A stretch of DNA of 64,000 nt from Alloboseaceae bacterium BT-24-1 (lineage in GTDB: Bacteria > Pseudomonadota > Alphaproteobacteria > Rhizobiales > Beijerinckiaceae): positions 124,001 to 188,000 of the forward strand of contig JAOYTL010000011.1 in the NCBI GenBank assembly GCA_025846845.1, given 5' to 3'. Position numbers and translations under genes: made by a program. Below the pieces are notes generated by a model. The model saw only the letters and a program-made list of their open reading frames with translations, had not been told where the DNA came from and made no database searches. Below are positions 1 to 8,671 of the stretch, one piece after another (within the stretch, counting starts at the first letter, position 1; each line of letters begins with the position of its first letter).

Positions 1-1
1 G

Positions 2-934
2 CTGAATCCGCGTCAGATCGAGGCTTTCCGCACGGTGATCGTGACCGGCGGCGTGACCGCCGCGGCTCACGCGTTGCACATCAGCCAGCCGGCAGTGACG
101 CGCCTGATCCATGACCTGCAATATGCGCTCGGCCTGAAGCTGTTCGCCAAGCGGGGCACACGGCTCGTGCCGACCAACGAGGCTCTCTCGCTCTACCGTG
201 AGGTCGAGCGTCAATTCGTCGGGCTGGACCGCATCGAACGGGCTGCGAAAAGCCTGCGCGACGGAGAGTCCGGGCGGCTGAGGATCGCAGCGCTGCCGAC
301 CTTCAATGTCGGCTTCCTGCCGCGCATCCTCGGCCGCTTCATGCTGGACCGGCCGGCACTGGAGACGGCCGTCTACGGCAGCATCTCGTCGCAGGTGGTC
401 GATTGGGTCGCGAGCGGCTTTTGCGATGTCGGCTTCGCGCAGGGCCCGCTCGACTTCCCCAATATCGAGGTGGACATGCTGGCGCCCGTGTCAGGCGTCG
501 CGGTCCTGCCGGAAGGCCATCGCCTGACGGAGAAATCCGTGCTGGAGCCGGCGGATTTCATCGGCGAGCCCTTTGTCTCGCTCGAGCAGACCACGCCGAT
601 GCGATATCGCATCGACGCGGTTTTCTCATCTGCCGGCATTACCCGGCAGGCGCGCGTGGAAACGCCGCTCTCGATGATCGCCTGCGGGCTCGTTGCCGCC
701 GGCGCGGGCGTGACGATCGTCGACCCGTTCACCGCTTTCGAATTCCACGGCCGTGGCATCGTGATGCGACCGTTCAGGCCCGCTGTCCTCTACGAGATCG
801 GCGTCGTCTGGGCGAGCGGTCGCTTCAGGTCCGCCCTGGCGCTCGACTTCGCCGACGCAGTGCGCACGGCCGTGGGGGAGAGAGCCGACGAAGGAGCCAC
901 GGCTGCCGCCTGCTTCTCGCCAAAGTGTGAGTAG
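2..934 (+). CDS. LysR-family transcriptional regulator (5' end outside window)
   Basis: The reading frame is open from base 2, reading LNPRQIEAFRTV, so only the first one or two residues appear to be missing. The N-terminal winged helix-turn-helix includes TAAAHALHISQPAVTRLIHD, the usual LysR recognition region. The remaining ~220 residues form the periplasmic-binding-like inducer domain. A GTG at position 35 is available as a start but would remove half of the first helix, so it is unlikely. Its position beside a gentisate-type catabolic and import cluster suggests control of that cluster by an aromatic effector, but its own divergent partner lies outside the window. It converges on the GntR gene with 137 untranslated bases between, in which I see no clear terminator. 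Confidence 0.9.
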   Translation: MNPRQIEAFRTVIVTGGVTAAAHALHISQPAVTRLIHDLQYALGLKLFAKRGTRLVPTNEALSLYREVERQFVGLDRIERAAKSLRDGESGRLRIAALPTFNVGFLPRILGRFMLDRPALETAVYGSISSQVVDWVASGFCDVGFAQGPLDFPNIEVDMLAPVSGVAVLPEGHRLTEKSVLEPADFIGEPFVSLEQTTPMRYRIDAVFSSAGITRQARVETPLSMIACGLVAAGAGVTIVDPFTAFEFHGRGIVMRPFRPAVLYEIGVVWASGRFRSALALDFADAVRTAVGERADEGATAAACFSPKCE

Positions 935-1071
935 TTCACCCTCTGCGAGGGAAAGATGCGTCAGTTGTGGAAGTCGGCTGCCTGCTCGATTCGGGACATT
1001 CGAGGCGAGCTCGCGGCGCGCGCCGCACTCGCTCACAGGCTTGGCAGCGCTTCGGCTCGTCTCGAAGTGCG

Positions 1072-1788
1072 TCAGCCGGATCGAGGCGACATCTGCGCCT
1101 CGATCATCTCCGCCGTCCTCCGATAATGCGCGGCCAGAAGATCCTGGGCCTTGTCGGCATCTCTCGCGAGAGCCGCGTCCATGATCTGCCGATGCTCGAA
1201 CGCGACGTCGCGCGTGCCCTTCGGCATCTTTCCCGCGAGCGCTGGCAGGCGATAGCGCTGGGTCTCGACATGGAGCTGGTCGGACAGGTTGATCAGCCGG
1301 CGCGAGCCGCATTTGGCAATGAGTGCCCTGTGGAACTCCTGATGGCGGATCTCGAGCGCTGACAGTTCGTCGACGCTGAGCTCGCGGCCAACCGGAGCAA
1401 GCCGGCGCACCTGCAGGTCGAGGGCGTGGAAGGCCGCGACGATGCCGGCCTCCCAGTCATCGTCGCCGCGATCGATCGAGCGTTTCAGCGCCTCGCATTC
1501 GATCAGCGACCTCGTCTCCGTCACATCCCACATCTCCTCGATCGAGACCGGAGCGACGGAGAAGCCGCGCAATGCTGCCGCGAGGACGAGCCTTTCGGTC
1601 TGCAGGCGGTTCAAGGCCTCGCGCAGGGGCGAGAAGCTCAACCCGTAGCGCTGGCGCAGGAATTCGAGCCGCAGCGGCTGCCCGGGCTCGAAAATGCCCG
1701 CGACGATGTCGCTCCGCAGCTTCCGATAGGCGGTTTCGGCCGCCGTGAACGACGCTTCGGGGGACGCCGTCTCCTCATGGCTCGCCAT
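1072..1788 (-). CDS. GntR-family regulator, FCD (FadR-type) subfamily
   Basis: About 238 residues. The N-terminal winged helix (AYRKLRSDIVAGIFEPGQPL, then SPLREALNRLQTERLV) is typical GntR, and the C-terminal helical half carries the FCD pattern (RSLIECEAL, HQEFHRALI, EHRQIMDA) that in this subfamily binds a metal and a small carboxylate. The frame continues upstream to 1854, but ATG at 1788 gives a normal N-terminus; a GTG at 1809 is an alternative. It is divergent from the gentisate dioxygenase gene across roughly 150 bases. That is the standard layout for a local repressor of a catabolic operon, so it probably regulates the gentisate/liv operon in response to a ring-cleavage product or substrate. 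That assignment is inference. Confidence 0.88.
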   Translation of the reverse strand: MASHEETASPEASFTAAETAYRKLRSDIVAGIFEPGQPLRLEFLRQRYGLSFSPLREALNRLQTERLVLAAALRGFSVAPVSIEEMWDVTETRSLIECEALKRSIDRGDDDWEAGIVAAFHALDLQVRRLAPVGRELSVDELSALEIRHQEFHRALIAKCGSRRLINLSDQLHVETQRYRLPALAGKMPKGTRDVAFEHRQIMDAALARDADKAQDLLAAHYRRTAEMIEAQMSPRSG

Positions 1789-1936
1789 AGCTGTCGCATT
1801 CCGCTTCACGCGCACGATTCGATCCCATTCCTCGGTTCTGGGTCGACCGTACACGAATGCACATCTAACGCAAAAACATCTTTCTTTCGAAAATCCTGCA
1901 TGCTAACCAAAATCCATAGTTTGAGAGGAGGTCGCC

Positions 1937-3061
1937 ATGTCAGCTCCAAAGCAGAACCACCGAGAGGACGTCGCCGGGCGTGCGAACGTCGAGGATACGC
2001 CGGAGCTGCTGGCCTATTACGAGCAGCTCGAAGCGCTCGAAGCGGGCGCGCTCTGGACGGTGGCCAACAAGATCGAGCCCTGGGCGCCGAAATCAGCCTC
2101 CGTCCCCGTCCTCTGGCGCTATCGCGACCTGCGCGAGCATGTTCTGCGCTCGGTCGAGCTGGTGACGCCCGAGAAGGCGGGCCGCCGCGTGATCTATCTG
2201 AACAATCCGGGCCGGCGGGACGTCTCCGCCGCCGTGGGCTGGCTCTATTCGGGCCTGCAGGTCATGCATCCCGGCGAGACGGCGTCCGCCCACGCGCATT
2301 CAGCCTCGGCGCTGCGCTTCATCATGGAGGGCGCCGGCGCGTACACGATCGTCGACGGCCACAAGATGACGCTCGGAGCCAATGATTTCGTGCTGACGCC
2401 GAACGGCACCTGGCATGAGCACGGCGTCTCGTCGGATGGCTCGACCTGCATCTGGCAGGATGGTCTCGACATCCCGCTGGTCAATACGCTCGAAGCCAAT
2501 TTCTACGCGGTCCATTCCGATCTGCGCCAGGCGGTCGGCTATCCGGTCGACGATATGACCGGGGCCTGGGGCAATCCCGGCCTGCGACCGGCCGGCCATA
2601 ACTGGGGCAAGCCCTATTCGCCGCTGCTGAAATACGAATGGGCCCCGACCTACGAGGCGTTGACGCGCTTTTCCAAGGTGACGGACGGCTCGGCCTTCGA
2701 CGGCGTGCTGATGAACTACGTCAATCCGGTCACCGGCGGCCCGGTGATGCAGACGATCGGCGCCTCGATGCAGATGCTGCGGCCGGGCGAAAAGACCAAG
2801 GCGCATCGCCACACCGGCAGCTTCATCTATCAGGTCGCCAAGGGCAGAGGCCACTCCGTCATCGACGGCAAGCGCTTCGATTGGCAGGAGCGCGACATCT
2901 TCTGCGTGCCGTCCTGGGCCTGGCACGAACACGCCAACACATCGGCCAGCGACGACGCCTGTCTCTTCGCCTTCAACGACATGCCGGTGATGAACTCGCT
3001 CGGGCTCTATCGCGAGGAAGCGTTCGGCGACCATGGCGGCCACCAGCCGCTCGCACTCTGA
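1937..3061 (+). CDS. Gentisate 1,2-dioxygenase (bicupin)
   Basis: A 374-residue bicupin ring-cleavage dioxygenase. It would open gentisate (2,5-dihydroxybenzoate) to maleylpyruvate in the cytoplasm, using Fe(II). The N-terminal cupin has the metal-binding pattern with H119, H121 (SAHAHS) and H160 (TWHEHG). The second cupin has KAHRHTGSFIYQV and WAWHEHAN. Length and both motifs fit the gentisate/1-hydroxy-2-naphthoate/salicylate dioxygenase family. Gentisate is the commonest substrate, but salicylate or a substituted gentisate cannot be excluded. The start is fixed by a strong ribosome-binding site (GAGAGGAGG) just upstream. It is the first gene of a plus-strand series that continues with an FAH-family gene 12 bases downstream and a liv-type importer. 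Confidence 0.88.
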   Translation: MSAPKQNHREDVAGRANVEDTPELLAYYEQLEALEAGALWTVANKIEPWAPKSASVPVLWRYRDLREHVLRSVELVTPEKAGRRVIYLNNPGRRDVSAAVGWLYSGLQVMHPGETASAHAHSASALRFIMEGAGAYTIVDGHKMTLGANDFVLTPNGTWHEHGVSSDGSTCIWQDGLDIPLVNTLEANFYAVHSDLRQAVGYPVDDMTGAWGNPGLRPAGHNWGKPYSPLLKYEWAPTYEALTRFSKVTDGSAFDGVLMNYVNPVTGGPVMQTIGASMQMLRPGEKTKAHRHTGSFIYQVAKGRGHSVIDGKRFDWQERDIFCVPSWAWHEHANTSASDDACLFAFNDMPVMNSLGLYREEAFGDHGGHQPLAL

Positions 3062-3073
3062 GGGCTGCCGATC

Positions 3074-3985
3074 ATGCGTCTTGTTACCTATCGCAGCACG
3101 ATCGAAGCCTCGGCGCGCCTTGGCGTCATCGAGGATGATCTCGTCGTCGACGTCGCGGCCCTTGGCGCCTGTGCCGATCTCGATCTGCCCTCGGCGATGC
3201 TCGACCTGATCGATCTCGGGCCGGCCGGGTTGGCGTCGCTGAGTGCCGTGCTGGACCTGCATCGCGGGCGCTGGCCCGCCCACTCTGCCTTTCCGCTCGC
3301 CAATGTCAGGCTGTTGGCCCCGATCCCGCGCCCGCGGAAGAACATTTTCGGCATCGGCCTCAACTATGTCGAGCATGTCGCGGAATCGGCCGCCGCGCTC
3401 GACACGTCGAAGGACCTGCCGAAGCAGCCGGTGATCTTCTCGAAGCCGCCGACCAGCGTCGTTGGCCCCGGCGAGGCGATCGAGCACAACGCCAGGATCA
3501 CGCAGCAGCTCGACTGGGAGGTCGAGCTCGCGGTGGTCATGGGGCGGACCGCGCGCCGCGTCACGGAAGCCGAGGCGATGAGCTTCGTCTTCGGCTACAG
3601 CGTGATGATCGACGTCAGCGCCCGCGACAACCGCCGAGCCGGCCAGTGGATCTACTCGAAGGGCCAGGACACCTACGCGCCCTTCGGCCCCTGCATCGTC
3701 ACAGCCGACGAGATCACCGAGCCGCACGCGCTCGACCTTTGGCTGACCGTCAATGGTGAGACCAAGCAGCGCTCCAACACGCGCCATATGCTGTTCAAGA
3801 TCCCGGTGCTGATCGCGGACATCAGCGCTGCGATCACCCTGGAGCCCGGCGACATCATCGCCACCGGCACGCCGGATGGCGTCGGGGCGGGCCGGACGCC
3901 GCAGGAGTGGCTCTGGCCGGGAGACGTGGTCGAGGCCGGCGTCGACGGCATCGGACAGATCCGCCACCCCGTCGTGGCGGCCTGA
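3074..3985 (+). CDS. Fumarylacetoacetate hydrolase (FAH) family protein
   Basis: 303 residues. The C-terminal two thirds are the FAH fold: IFGIGLNYVEHV, KPPTSVVGPGEAI, the acidic metal ligands in DWEVELAVVMGR, the Asp in YSVMIDVSARD, and the closing TGTPDGVG motif. Family members hydrolyse or isomerise 2,4-diketo acids with a divalent metal. Coming 12 bases after a gentisate dioxygenase, the natural job is cleavage of maleylpyruvate or fumarylpyruvate to pyruvate plus maleate or fumarate. The N-terminal ~80 residues resemble the longer 2-hydroxyhepta-2,4-diene-1,7-dioate isomerase-like members rather than the short fumarylpyruvate hydrolases, so the exact reaction is open. No maleylpyruvate isomerase gene is next to it. 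Confidence 0.85.
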   Translation: MRLVTYRSTIEASARLGVIEDDLVVDVAALGACADLDLPSAMLDLIDLGPAGLASLSAVLDLHRGRWPAHSAFPLANVRLLAPIPRPRKNIFGIGLNYVEHVAESAAALDTSKDLPKQPVIFSKPPTSVVGPGEAIEHNARITQQLDWEVELAVVMGRTARRVTEAEAMSFVFGYSVMIDVSARDNRRAGQWIYSKGQDTYAPFGPCIVTADEITEPHALDLWLTVNGETKQRSNTRHMLFKIPVLIADISAAITLEPGDIIATGTPDGVGAGRTPQEWLWPGDVVEAGVDGIGQIRHPVVAA

Positions 3986-4048
3986 CATCCAAGCATCAAA
4001 CGACAAAAGGGCAGCGGTGACAGCCGTGCCGAAACGGAGGGGAATTCG

Positions 4049-5245
4049 ATGAGCAGGTCAGCATTCACGCGCCGGATGATCGCCGCCGGTCTCGCATCGG
4101 CGGCAGCGCTGCCGATGATGCAATCAGCTTTCGCCCAGGCCGGCGCGAGCGCCCCGGTCACGATCGGCTTCATCACCACGCTGTCGACGCCGGCGGGCTA
4201 TATCGGCGAGGACATTCGTGCCGGCTTCCAGCTCGCCTTGACCGACGGCAAGCTGGGCGGCGTCCCTGTCAACCTCGCGATCGAGGACGACGCGCTGAAG
4301 CCGGCGAATGCCAAGCAGGCTGCCGACCGGCTGATCCAGTCCGGCGTCAAGCTCTTCACCGGCGTGAACTTCTCCAACGTGCTCGCCGCCGTGGTTCCGG
4401 GCGTGCTGGAATCGGGCGGTTATTATGTCAGCCTCAATCCCGGACCCTCCTCCTTCGCCGGCGAGCGCTGCCACCGGAACTATTTCGTCGCCTCTTACCA
4501 GAACGACGCCTTCCACGAAGCGGCGGGGCTCGCCGCCAACCGGCTCGGCTACAAGCGCGTCGCGCTGCTGGCGCCCAACTATCAGGCCGGCCGTGATGCG
4601 CTGGAGGGCTTCAAGCGCACCTTCAAGGGCGAGATCGCCGGCGAGATCTACACCAAGCTCGACCAGACCGACTTTTCCGTCGAGCTTGCGCGCGTCCGTT
4701 CGCTCGCGCCTGAAGCGATCTACCAGTTCCACCCCGGCGGCGCCGGCATCAACTTTGCCAAGCAATACGCCAATGCCGGCCTGGGCAAGAGCGTCCCCAT
4801 GCTGATCCCGGCCTTCTCGATGGATGCGCATATGGTCGGCGCCACCGGCGATGCCGCAGACGGCATCTACGCCTCCGCGCTCTGGACGCCCGAGGCCACG
4901 ACCCCTGCCTCCAAGGCCTTCGTGGAAGCCTTCCGCAAGGCCTATTCGCGGACGCCGACCATGTATGCCCAGCAGGCCTACGATACCGCCAACCTGATCG
5001 GCAGCGCCCTCAAGGCGGTGAATGGCGACGTCGGCAAACAGGACGAGTTCCGCAAGGCGCTGCGGGCGGCGCAATTCACGGCCGTGCGCGGGAAGTTCTC
5101 CTTCGGACCCAATCAGCACCCGGTCCAGGATTACTACCTGACGAAGTTCGAAAAGCGCCCGTCCGGCGAGATCGTGCAGACGATGGTCCGCAAGATCGCC
5201 GAGGACTACGGCGATGCCTATGCAGCGCAGTGCAAGCTGAACTGA
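4049..5245 (+). CDS. livJ: Branched-chain-type ABC importer, substrate-binding protein
   Basis: 398 residues with a signal peptide (FTRRMIAAGLASAAALPMM, cleavage near AFAQA) and a two-lobed type I periplasmic binding fold (VTIGFITTLSTPAGYIGEDI at the start, QQAYDTANLIGSAL late). It captures the ligand in the periplasm for the LivHMGF channel encoded directly downstream. Although the family is named for branched-chain amino acids, many members bind aromatic acids, and the preceding ring-cleavage genes make an aromatic acid the likelier ligand; this is inference. A ribosome-binding site (CGGAGGGG) precedes the ATG. Between this gene and the permease a short stem (CGGCG/CGCCG, 5249-5266) followed by TTTT may reduce read-through, giving more binding protein than permease. 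Confidence 0.9.
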   Translation: MSRSAFTRRMIAAGLASAAALPMMQSAFAQAGASAPVTIGFITTLSTPAGYIGEDIRAGFQLALTDGKLGGVPVNLAIEDDALKPANAKQAADRLIQSGVKLFTGVNFSNVLAAVVPGVLESGGYYVSLNPGPSSFAGERCHRNYFVASYQNDAFHEAAGLAANRLGYKRVALLAPNYQAGRDALEGFKRTFKGEIAGEIYTKLDQTDFSVELARVRSLAPEAIYQFHPGGAGINFAKQYANAGLGKSVPMLIPAFSMDAHMVGATGDAADGIYASALWTPEATTPASKAFVEAFRKAYSRTPTMYAQQAYDTANLIGSALKAVNGDVGKQDEFRKALRAAQFTAVRGKFSFGPNQHPVQDYYLTKFEKRPSGEIVQTMVRKIAEDYGDAYAAQCKLN

Positions 5246-5308
5246 GCACGGCGAAATCGACCGCCGGCTTTTGACGCCTGATTCACCGCGCAACAAGGGC
5301 TTGTGGAG

Positions 5309-6223
5309 ATGATCCTCTTTGTCGAGCAGGCGCTCAATGGCCTGCAATACGGATCGATGCTGTTTCTTCTGGCATCGGGACTGACGCTGATCTTCGGCAT
5401 CATGGGGGTGATCAACCTCACCCATGGCGCCTTCTACATGGTCGGCGCCTATAGCGCGGCTTTCGCCGTCCTCTCGACCGGCTCCTTCCTGGTCGGCATC
5501 GCGGCCGCCCTGATCGGTGCCGGGCTCTATGCGGTGCTCGTCGAGGTCGCGGTGGTGCAATGGCTGTATCGCCGCGACCATCTCTACCAGGTGCTGGCGA
5601 CGCTCGGCCTGATCCTGTTCACCAACGAAGCCGTGAGCATGATCTTCGGGCGCCGGCCGCCGCTGATGGACATCCCGCCCTTCCTGCAGGGCTCGGTTCC
5701 GCTGCTTCCCGGCCTCGACTACCCGCTGATGCGCGTCGGCTTCATCGTGACCGGGGCGCTGGTCGCGATCGGCCTGTGGGCGCTGGTCAATCACACCCGC
5801 GTCGGCATGCTGATCCGGGCCGGTGCCGACGACCGCGAGATGGTCGATGCGCTCGGCGTCGACATCCGCCGGCTCTACACGCTGGTCTTCGGCCTCGGCG
5901 GCGCGCTGTGCGGCCTCGCCGGCGTCATGGCGGCGCCGCTGCTGGCGATCGAGATCGGCATGGGCGAGCGGGTGCTGATCACCACCTTCGTGGTCATCGT
6001 CGTCGGTGGCGTCGGCTCGGTGCGCGGCGCGCTGGTCGGGGCGCTGCTCGTCGGCATGGTCGACAGCCTGGGGCGGGCCTACATCCCGCAGCTCCTGCAA
6101 TTGTCGCTGCCGGCCTCGACCGCCGACACGCTAGGCGCCGGGCTGGTCTCGGCCAGCATCTACCTGCTGATGGCGATCGTCCTCCTCGTGCGGCCGAATG
6201 GCCTGCTGCCGGCCAGGGGATGA
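5309..6223 (+). CDS. livH: Branched-chain-type ABC importer, permease LivH
   Basis: About 304 residues with eight or so hydrophobic segments, and the LivH hallmarks FVEQALNGLQYGSMLFLLAS and FGIMGVINLTHGAFYMVGAY. It forms half of the inner-membrane channel. The frame permits a GTG start two codons earlier (5303), but ATG at 5309 sits nine bases after AAGGG and is preferred. The stop overlaps the start of the next permease gene in an ATGA arrangement, which implies translational coupling within the liv operon. Confidence 0.92.
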   Translation: MILFVEQALNGLQYGSMLFLLASGLTLIFGIMGVINLTHGAFYMVGAYSAAFAVLSTGSFLVGIAAALIGAGLYAVLVEVAVVQWLYRRDHLYQVLATLGLILFTNEAVSMIFGRRPPLMDIPPFLQGSVPLLPGLDYPLMRVGFIVTGALVAIGLWALVNHTRVGMLIRAGADDREMVDALGVDIRRLYTLVFGLGGALCGLAGVMAAPLLAIEIGMGERVLITTFVVIVVGGVGSVRGALVGALLVGMVDSLGRAYIPQLLQLSLPASTADTLGAGLVSASIYLLMAIVLLVRPNGLLPARG

Positions 6224-7203
6224 GCGCGATGATGACCTCCCGCCTCCGCCTCGCCGTCATCGCCGGCGGGCTCCTCTTCCTGCTGGCCGCCCCCTATCTC
6301 GCGCAGGTGACCGGCTCGGCCGGTCTGCTCGGCCTCGCCAACCGCATCGCCATCTACGCCATCGCCGCCGTCAGCCTCGACCTCATCCTCGGCTATGGCG
6401 CATTGGTCAGCTTCGGCCACGCCATGTTCTTCGGGCTCGGCGGCTACGCCGTCGGCATCGTCGCCTTCCATACCGGTGCAGGCGAACCGATGCTCGGTTG
6501 GCAGGGGTCGAATGCGGCGCTGATCGTCTGGCCGCTGGCGCTGGTTGCCTGTGCGCTTCTGGCGGCGATCGTCGGGACACTCTCGCTGAAGACCAGCGGC
6601 GTGCAGTTCATCATGATCACGCTGGCCTTCGCGCAGATGGTCTTCTTCGTGCTGGTCTCGCTCCAGAGCTATGGCGGCGACGACGGCCTGCTACTCGACC
6701 GGCGCAATACGCTGCCCTTCATCGACCTCTCGCGACCGACGACCTTCTACTATGTCTGCGTCGCCCTGCTGATCGGCTGGACGGCCTTCTGCGCCCGGGT
6801 CGTGAACTCCCGCTTCGGCCTCGTCCTCCAGGCGCTGCGGCAGAGCGAGCGACGCGCGATCAATCTCGGCGTCGATCCGTTCCCGTTCCGGCTCACCGCC
6901 TTCATCATCTCCGCGATCGGGACCGGCCTTGCCGGCGTGCTCTGGGCCAACTACGCCCGCTTCGTCTCGCCCGACATGGCCGCATGGAGCAAGTCGGGCG
7001 AGTTCATCGCCATCGTCGTGCTCGGTGGGCTCGGCACGCTGCTCGGCCCGATTGCCGGGGCCGCCGTCTTCATCGCGCTCGAGCAGATCCTCTCGATCTG
7101 GACCGAGCACTGGATGATCGTGATGGGCCCGATCCTGACGCTGGTCGCTCTGTTCGGTCGCCGCGGCATCGCCGGGCGCCTGTTCGGAGAGCGTAATGGC
7201 TGA
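6220..7203 (+). CDS. livM: Branched-chain-type ABC importer, permease LivM
   Basis: 327 residues, multi-spanning. It carries the LivM signature around LILGYGALVSFGHAMFFGLG and the cytoplasmic loop that contacts the ATPase (LRQSERRAINLGVD). It pairs with LivH to form the translocation pore. The start is the ATG overlapping the livH stop (ATGA); the longer frame upstream is a high-GC artefact. The end overlaps the start of livG by eight bases. Confidence 0.92.
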   Translation: MSAMMTSRLRLAVIAGGLLFLLAAPYLAQVTGSAGLLGLANRIAIYAIAAVSLDLILGYGALVSFGHAMFFGLGGYAVGIVAFHTGAGEPMLGWQGSNAALIVWPLALVACALLAAIVGTLSLKTSGVQFIMITLAFAQMVFFVLVSLQSYGGDDGLLLDRRNTLPFIDLSRPTTFYYVCVALLIGWTAFCARVVNSRFGLVLQALRQSERRAINLGVDPFPFRLTAFIISAIGTGLAGVLWANYARFVSPDMAAWSKSGEFIAIVVLGGLGTLLGPIAGAAVFIALEQILSIWTEHWMIVMGPILTLVALFGRRGIAGRLFGERNG

Positions 7204-7972
7204 ATTGTCCTCTCAGCAGCAGGCGCCGATCCTCGCGATCGACGGGCTGCGCAAGGCTTTTGGAGCGCTGGTCGCGACCGACGATGTCACGCTCGACATT
7301 CGTGCAGGCGAGCTCCACGCGCTGATCGGTCCGAACGGCGCCGGAAAGTCGACCCTGATCACCCAGATCTGCGGGGAGTTGAAGCCGGATGCCGGGCGCA
7401 TCCTGTTCGACGGGCGGGACGTCACGCGGCTGCGCCCGCATCTGCGCTCGCGGCTCGGGCTCGGGCGGACCTTTCAGATCACCCAGCTTTGTCCGGACTT
7501 CACTGCGATCGAGAACGTGCTGCTCTCCATCGAGACCCGCGGTGGCGGCTCGTTCGACATGGTTTCGAACCCGCGCGGCAATGCCGGCGCGATCGCCAGC
7601 GCGCGGGAGCGGCTCGCCGAGGTCGGCCTCGGCGATCTCGCCGACAGGCGGGCGGAGACGCTTGCCCATGGCCAGCGCCGGCAGCTCGAGATCGCCGTTG
7701 CGCTCGCACGCGAGCCGAGATTGCTGCTGCTCGACGAGCCGATGGCCGGGCTGGGGCCGGAGGAGTCGGCGGCGATGACCCGGCTGCTCGACGGGCTGAA
7801 GCGGCGCTACGCCATCCTTCTGGTCGAGCACGACATGGCCGCCGTGTTCGCCCTGGCGGACCGCGTCAGCGTCCTGGTCTACGGGCGCGTCATCTTCACC
7901 GGCACGGTGGCGGAGGTGCGCAGCGATCCGCAGGTCCGCGCCGCCTATCTCGGGGGAGAGCCGGCATGCTGA
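7196..7972 (+). CDS. livG: Branched-chain-type ABC importer, ATPase LivG
   Basis: 258 residues. It has Walker A GPNGAGKST, a degenerate signature LAHGQRRQLEIA typical of LivG proteins (AHG instead of SGG), Walker B RLLLLDEPMAGL, and the LivG-type C-terminus. It drives transport through LivHM together with LivF. It overlaps livM by eight bases and livF by seven, so all four channel genes are translationally coupled. Confidence 0.93.
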   Translation: MAELSSQQQAPILAIDGLRKAFGALVATDDVTLDIRAGELHALIGPNGAGKSTLITQICGELKPDAGRILFDGRDVTRLRPHLRSRLGLGRTFQITQLCPDFTAIENVLLSIETRGGGSFDMVSNPRGNAGAIASARERLAEVGLGDLADRRAETLAHGQRRQLEIAVALAREPRLLLLDEPMAGLGPEESAAMTRLLDGLKRRYAILLVEHDMAAVFALADRVSVLVYGRVIFTGTVAEVRSDPQVRAAYLGGEPAC

Positions 7973-8661
7973 GCGTGCGCGAACTCGCGGCCGGCTACGG
8001 CCATGCACGTGTCCTGTTCGGCTTGTCCTTCGAGGCCCGCGCCGGCGAGGTCGTCTCGCTCATCGGCCGCAACGGCATGGGCAAGACCACCACCATCCGC
8101 GCCATCATGGGGCTGACGCGCCCCACTGCCGGCGAGATCGCCTTCGCCGGCCGGCCGCTGGCCGGGCTGGCGCCGAACGCCATCGCCCGGCTCGGCATCG
8201 GGCTCGTGCCGGAAGGGCGGCGGGTGTTCCCTTCGCTGACCGTGGAGGAGAACCTGGTCGCCACCGCGCGCGGCGGCAGCGCCGGGCACTGGACCTTGCC
8301 GCGCGTCATCGAGCTGTTCCCGCGCCTCGGCGAAAGGCGCCGCCAGTCGGCGAGGACGCTGTCTGGCGGCGAGCAGCAGATGCTGGCGGTCGGCCGGGCG
8401 CTGATGACCAATCCGCGCCTGCTCATTCTCGACGAGGCGACAGAAGGGCTCGCGCCGCTGATCCGCGCCGAGATCTGGCGTTGCCTGCAGATGCTCAAGC
8501 AGGCTGGGCAGACCATCGTCGTCGTCGACAAGAACCTGACGGAGATGGCGTCCCTGGTCGACCGCCACCACGTCGTCGAGAAAGGGCGGATCGTCTGGGC
8601 CGGCACGCCGGCCGCGCTCCACGACGATCCTGATCTCGCCAGCCGCTATCTCGGTCTGTGA
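7966..8661 (+). CDS. livF: Branched-chain-type ABC importer, ATPase LivF
   Basis: 231 residues. It has Walker A GRNGMGKTT, a D-loop/signature region TLSGGEQQMLAVGRALM, Walker B RLLILDEATEGLAPL, and the LivF-typical GLVPEGRRVFPSLTVEENL. Length is normal. The ATG overlaps the end of livG, and a hydrolase gene starts 10 bases after its stop, so the operon probably continues. Confidence 0.93.
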   Translation: MLSVRELAAGYGHARVLFGLSFEARAGEVVSLIGRNGMGKTTTIRAIMGLTRPTAGEIAFAGRPLAGLAPNAIARLGIGLVPEGRRVFPSLTVEENLVATARGGSAGHWTLPRVIELFPRLGERRRQSARTLSGGEQQMLAVGRALMTNPRLLILDEATEGLAPLIRAEIWRCLQMLKQAGQTIVVVDKNLTEMASLVDRHHVVEKGRIVWAGTPAALHDDPDLASRYLGL

Positions 8662-8671
8662 GGATATCGCC

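Noticed and set aside
4124..6100. 658-codon open frame on the minus strand across livJ-livH
   Set aside because: It is antisense to two clear transporter genes, His/Asp/Gln-rich with no recognisable domain, as expected for a shadow frame in high-GC DNA.
5560..6219. Upstream extension of livM by about 220 codons
   Set aside because: It overlaps livH in another frame and is Arg/Pro/Ala-rich; the ATG overlapping the livH stop is the natural start.
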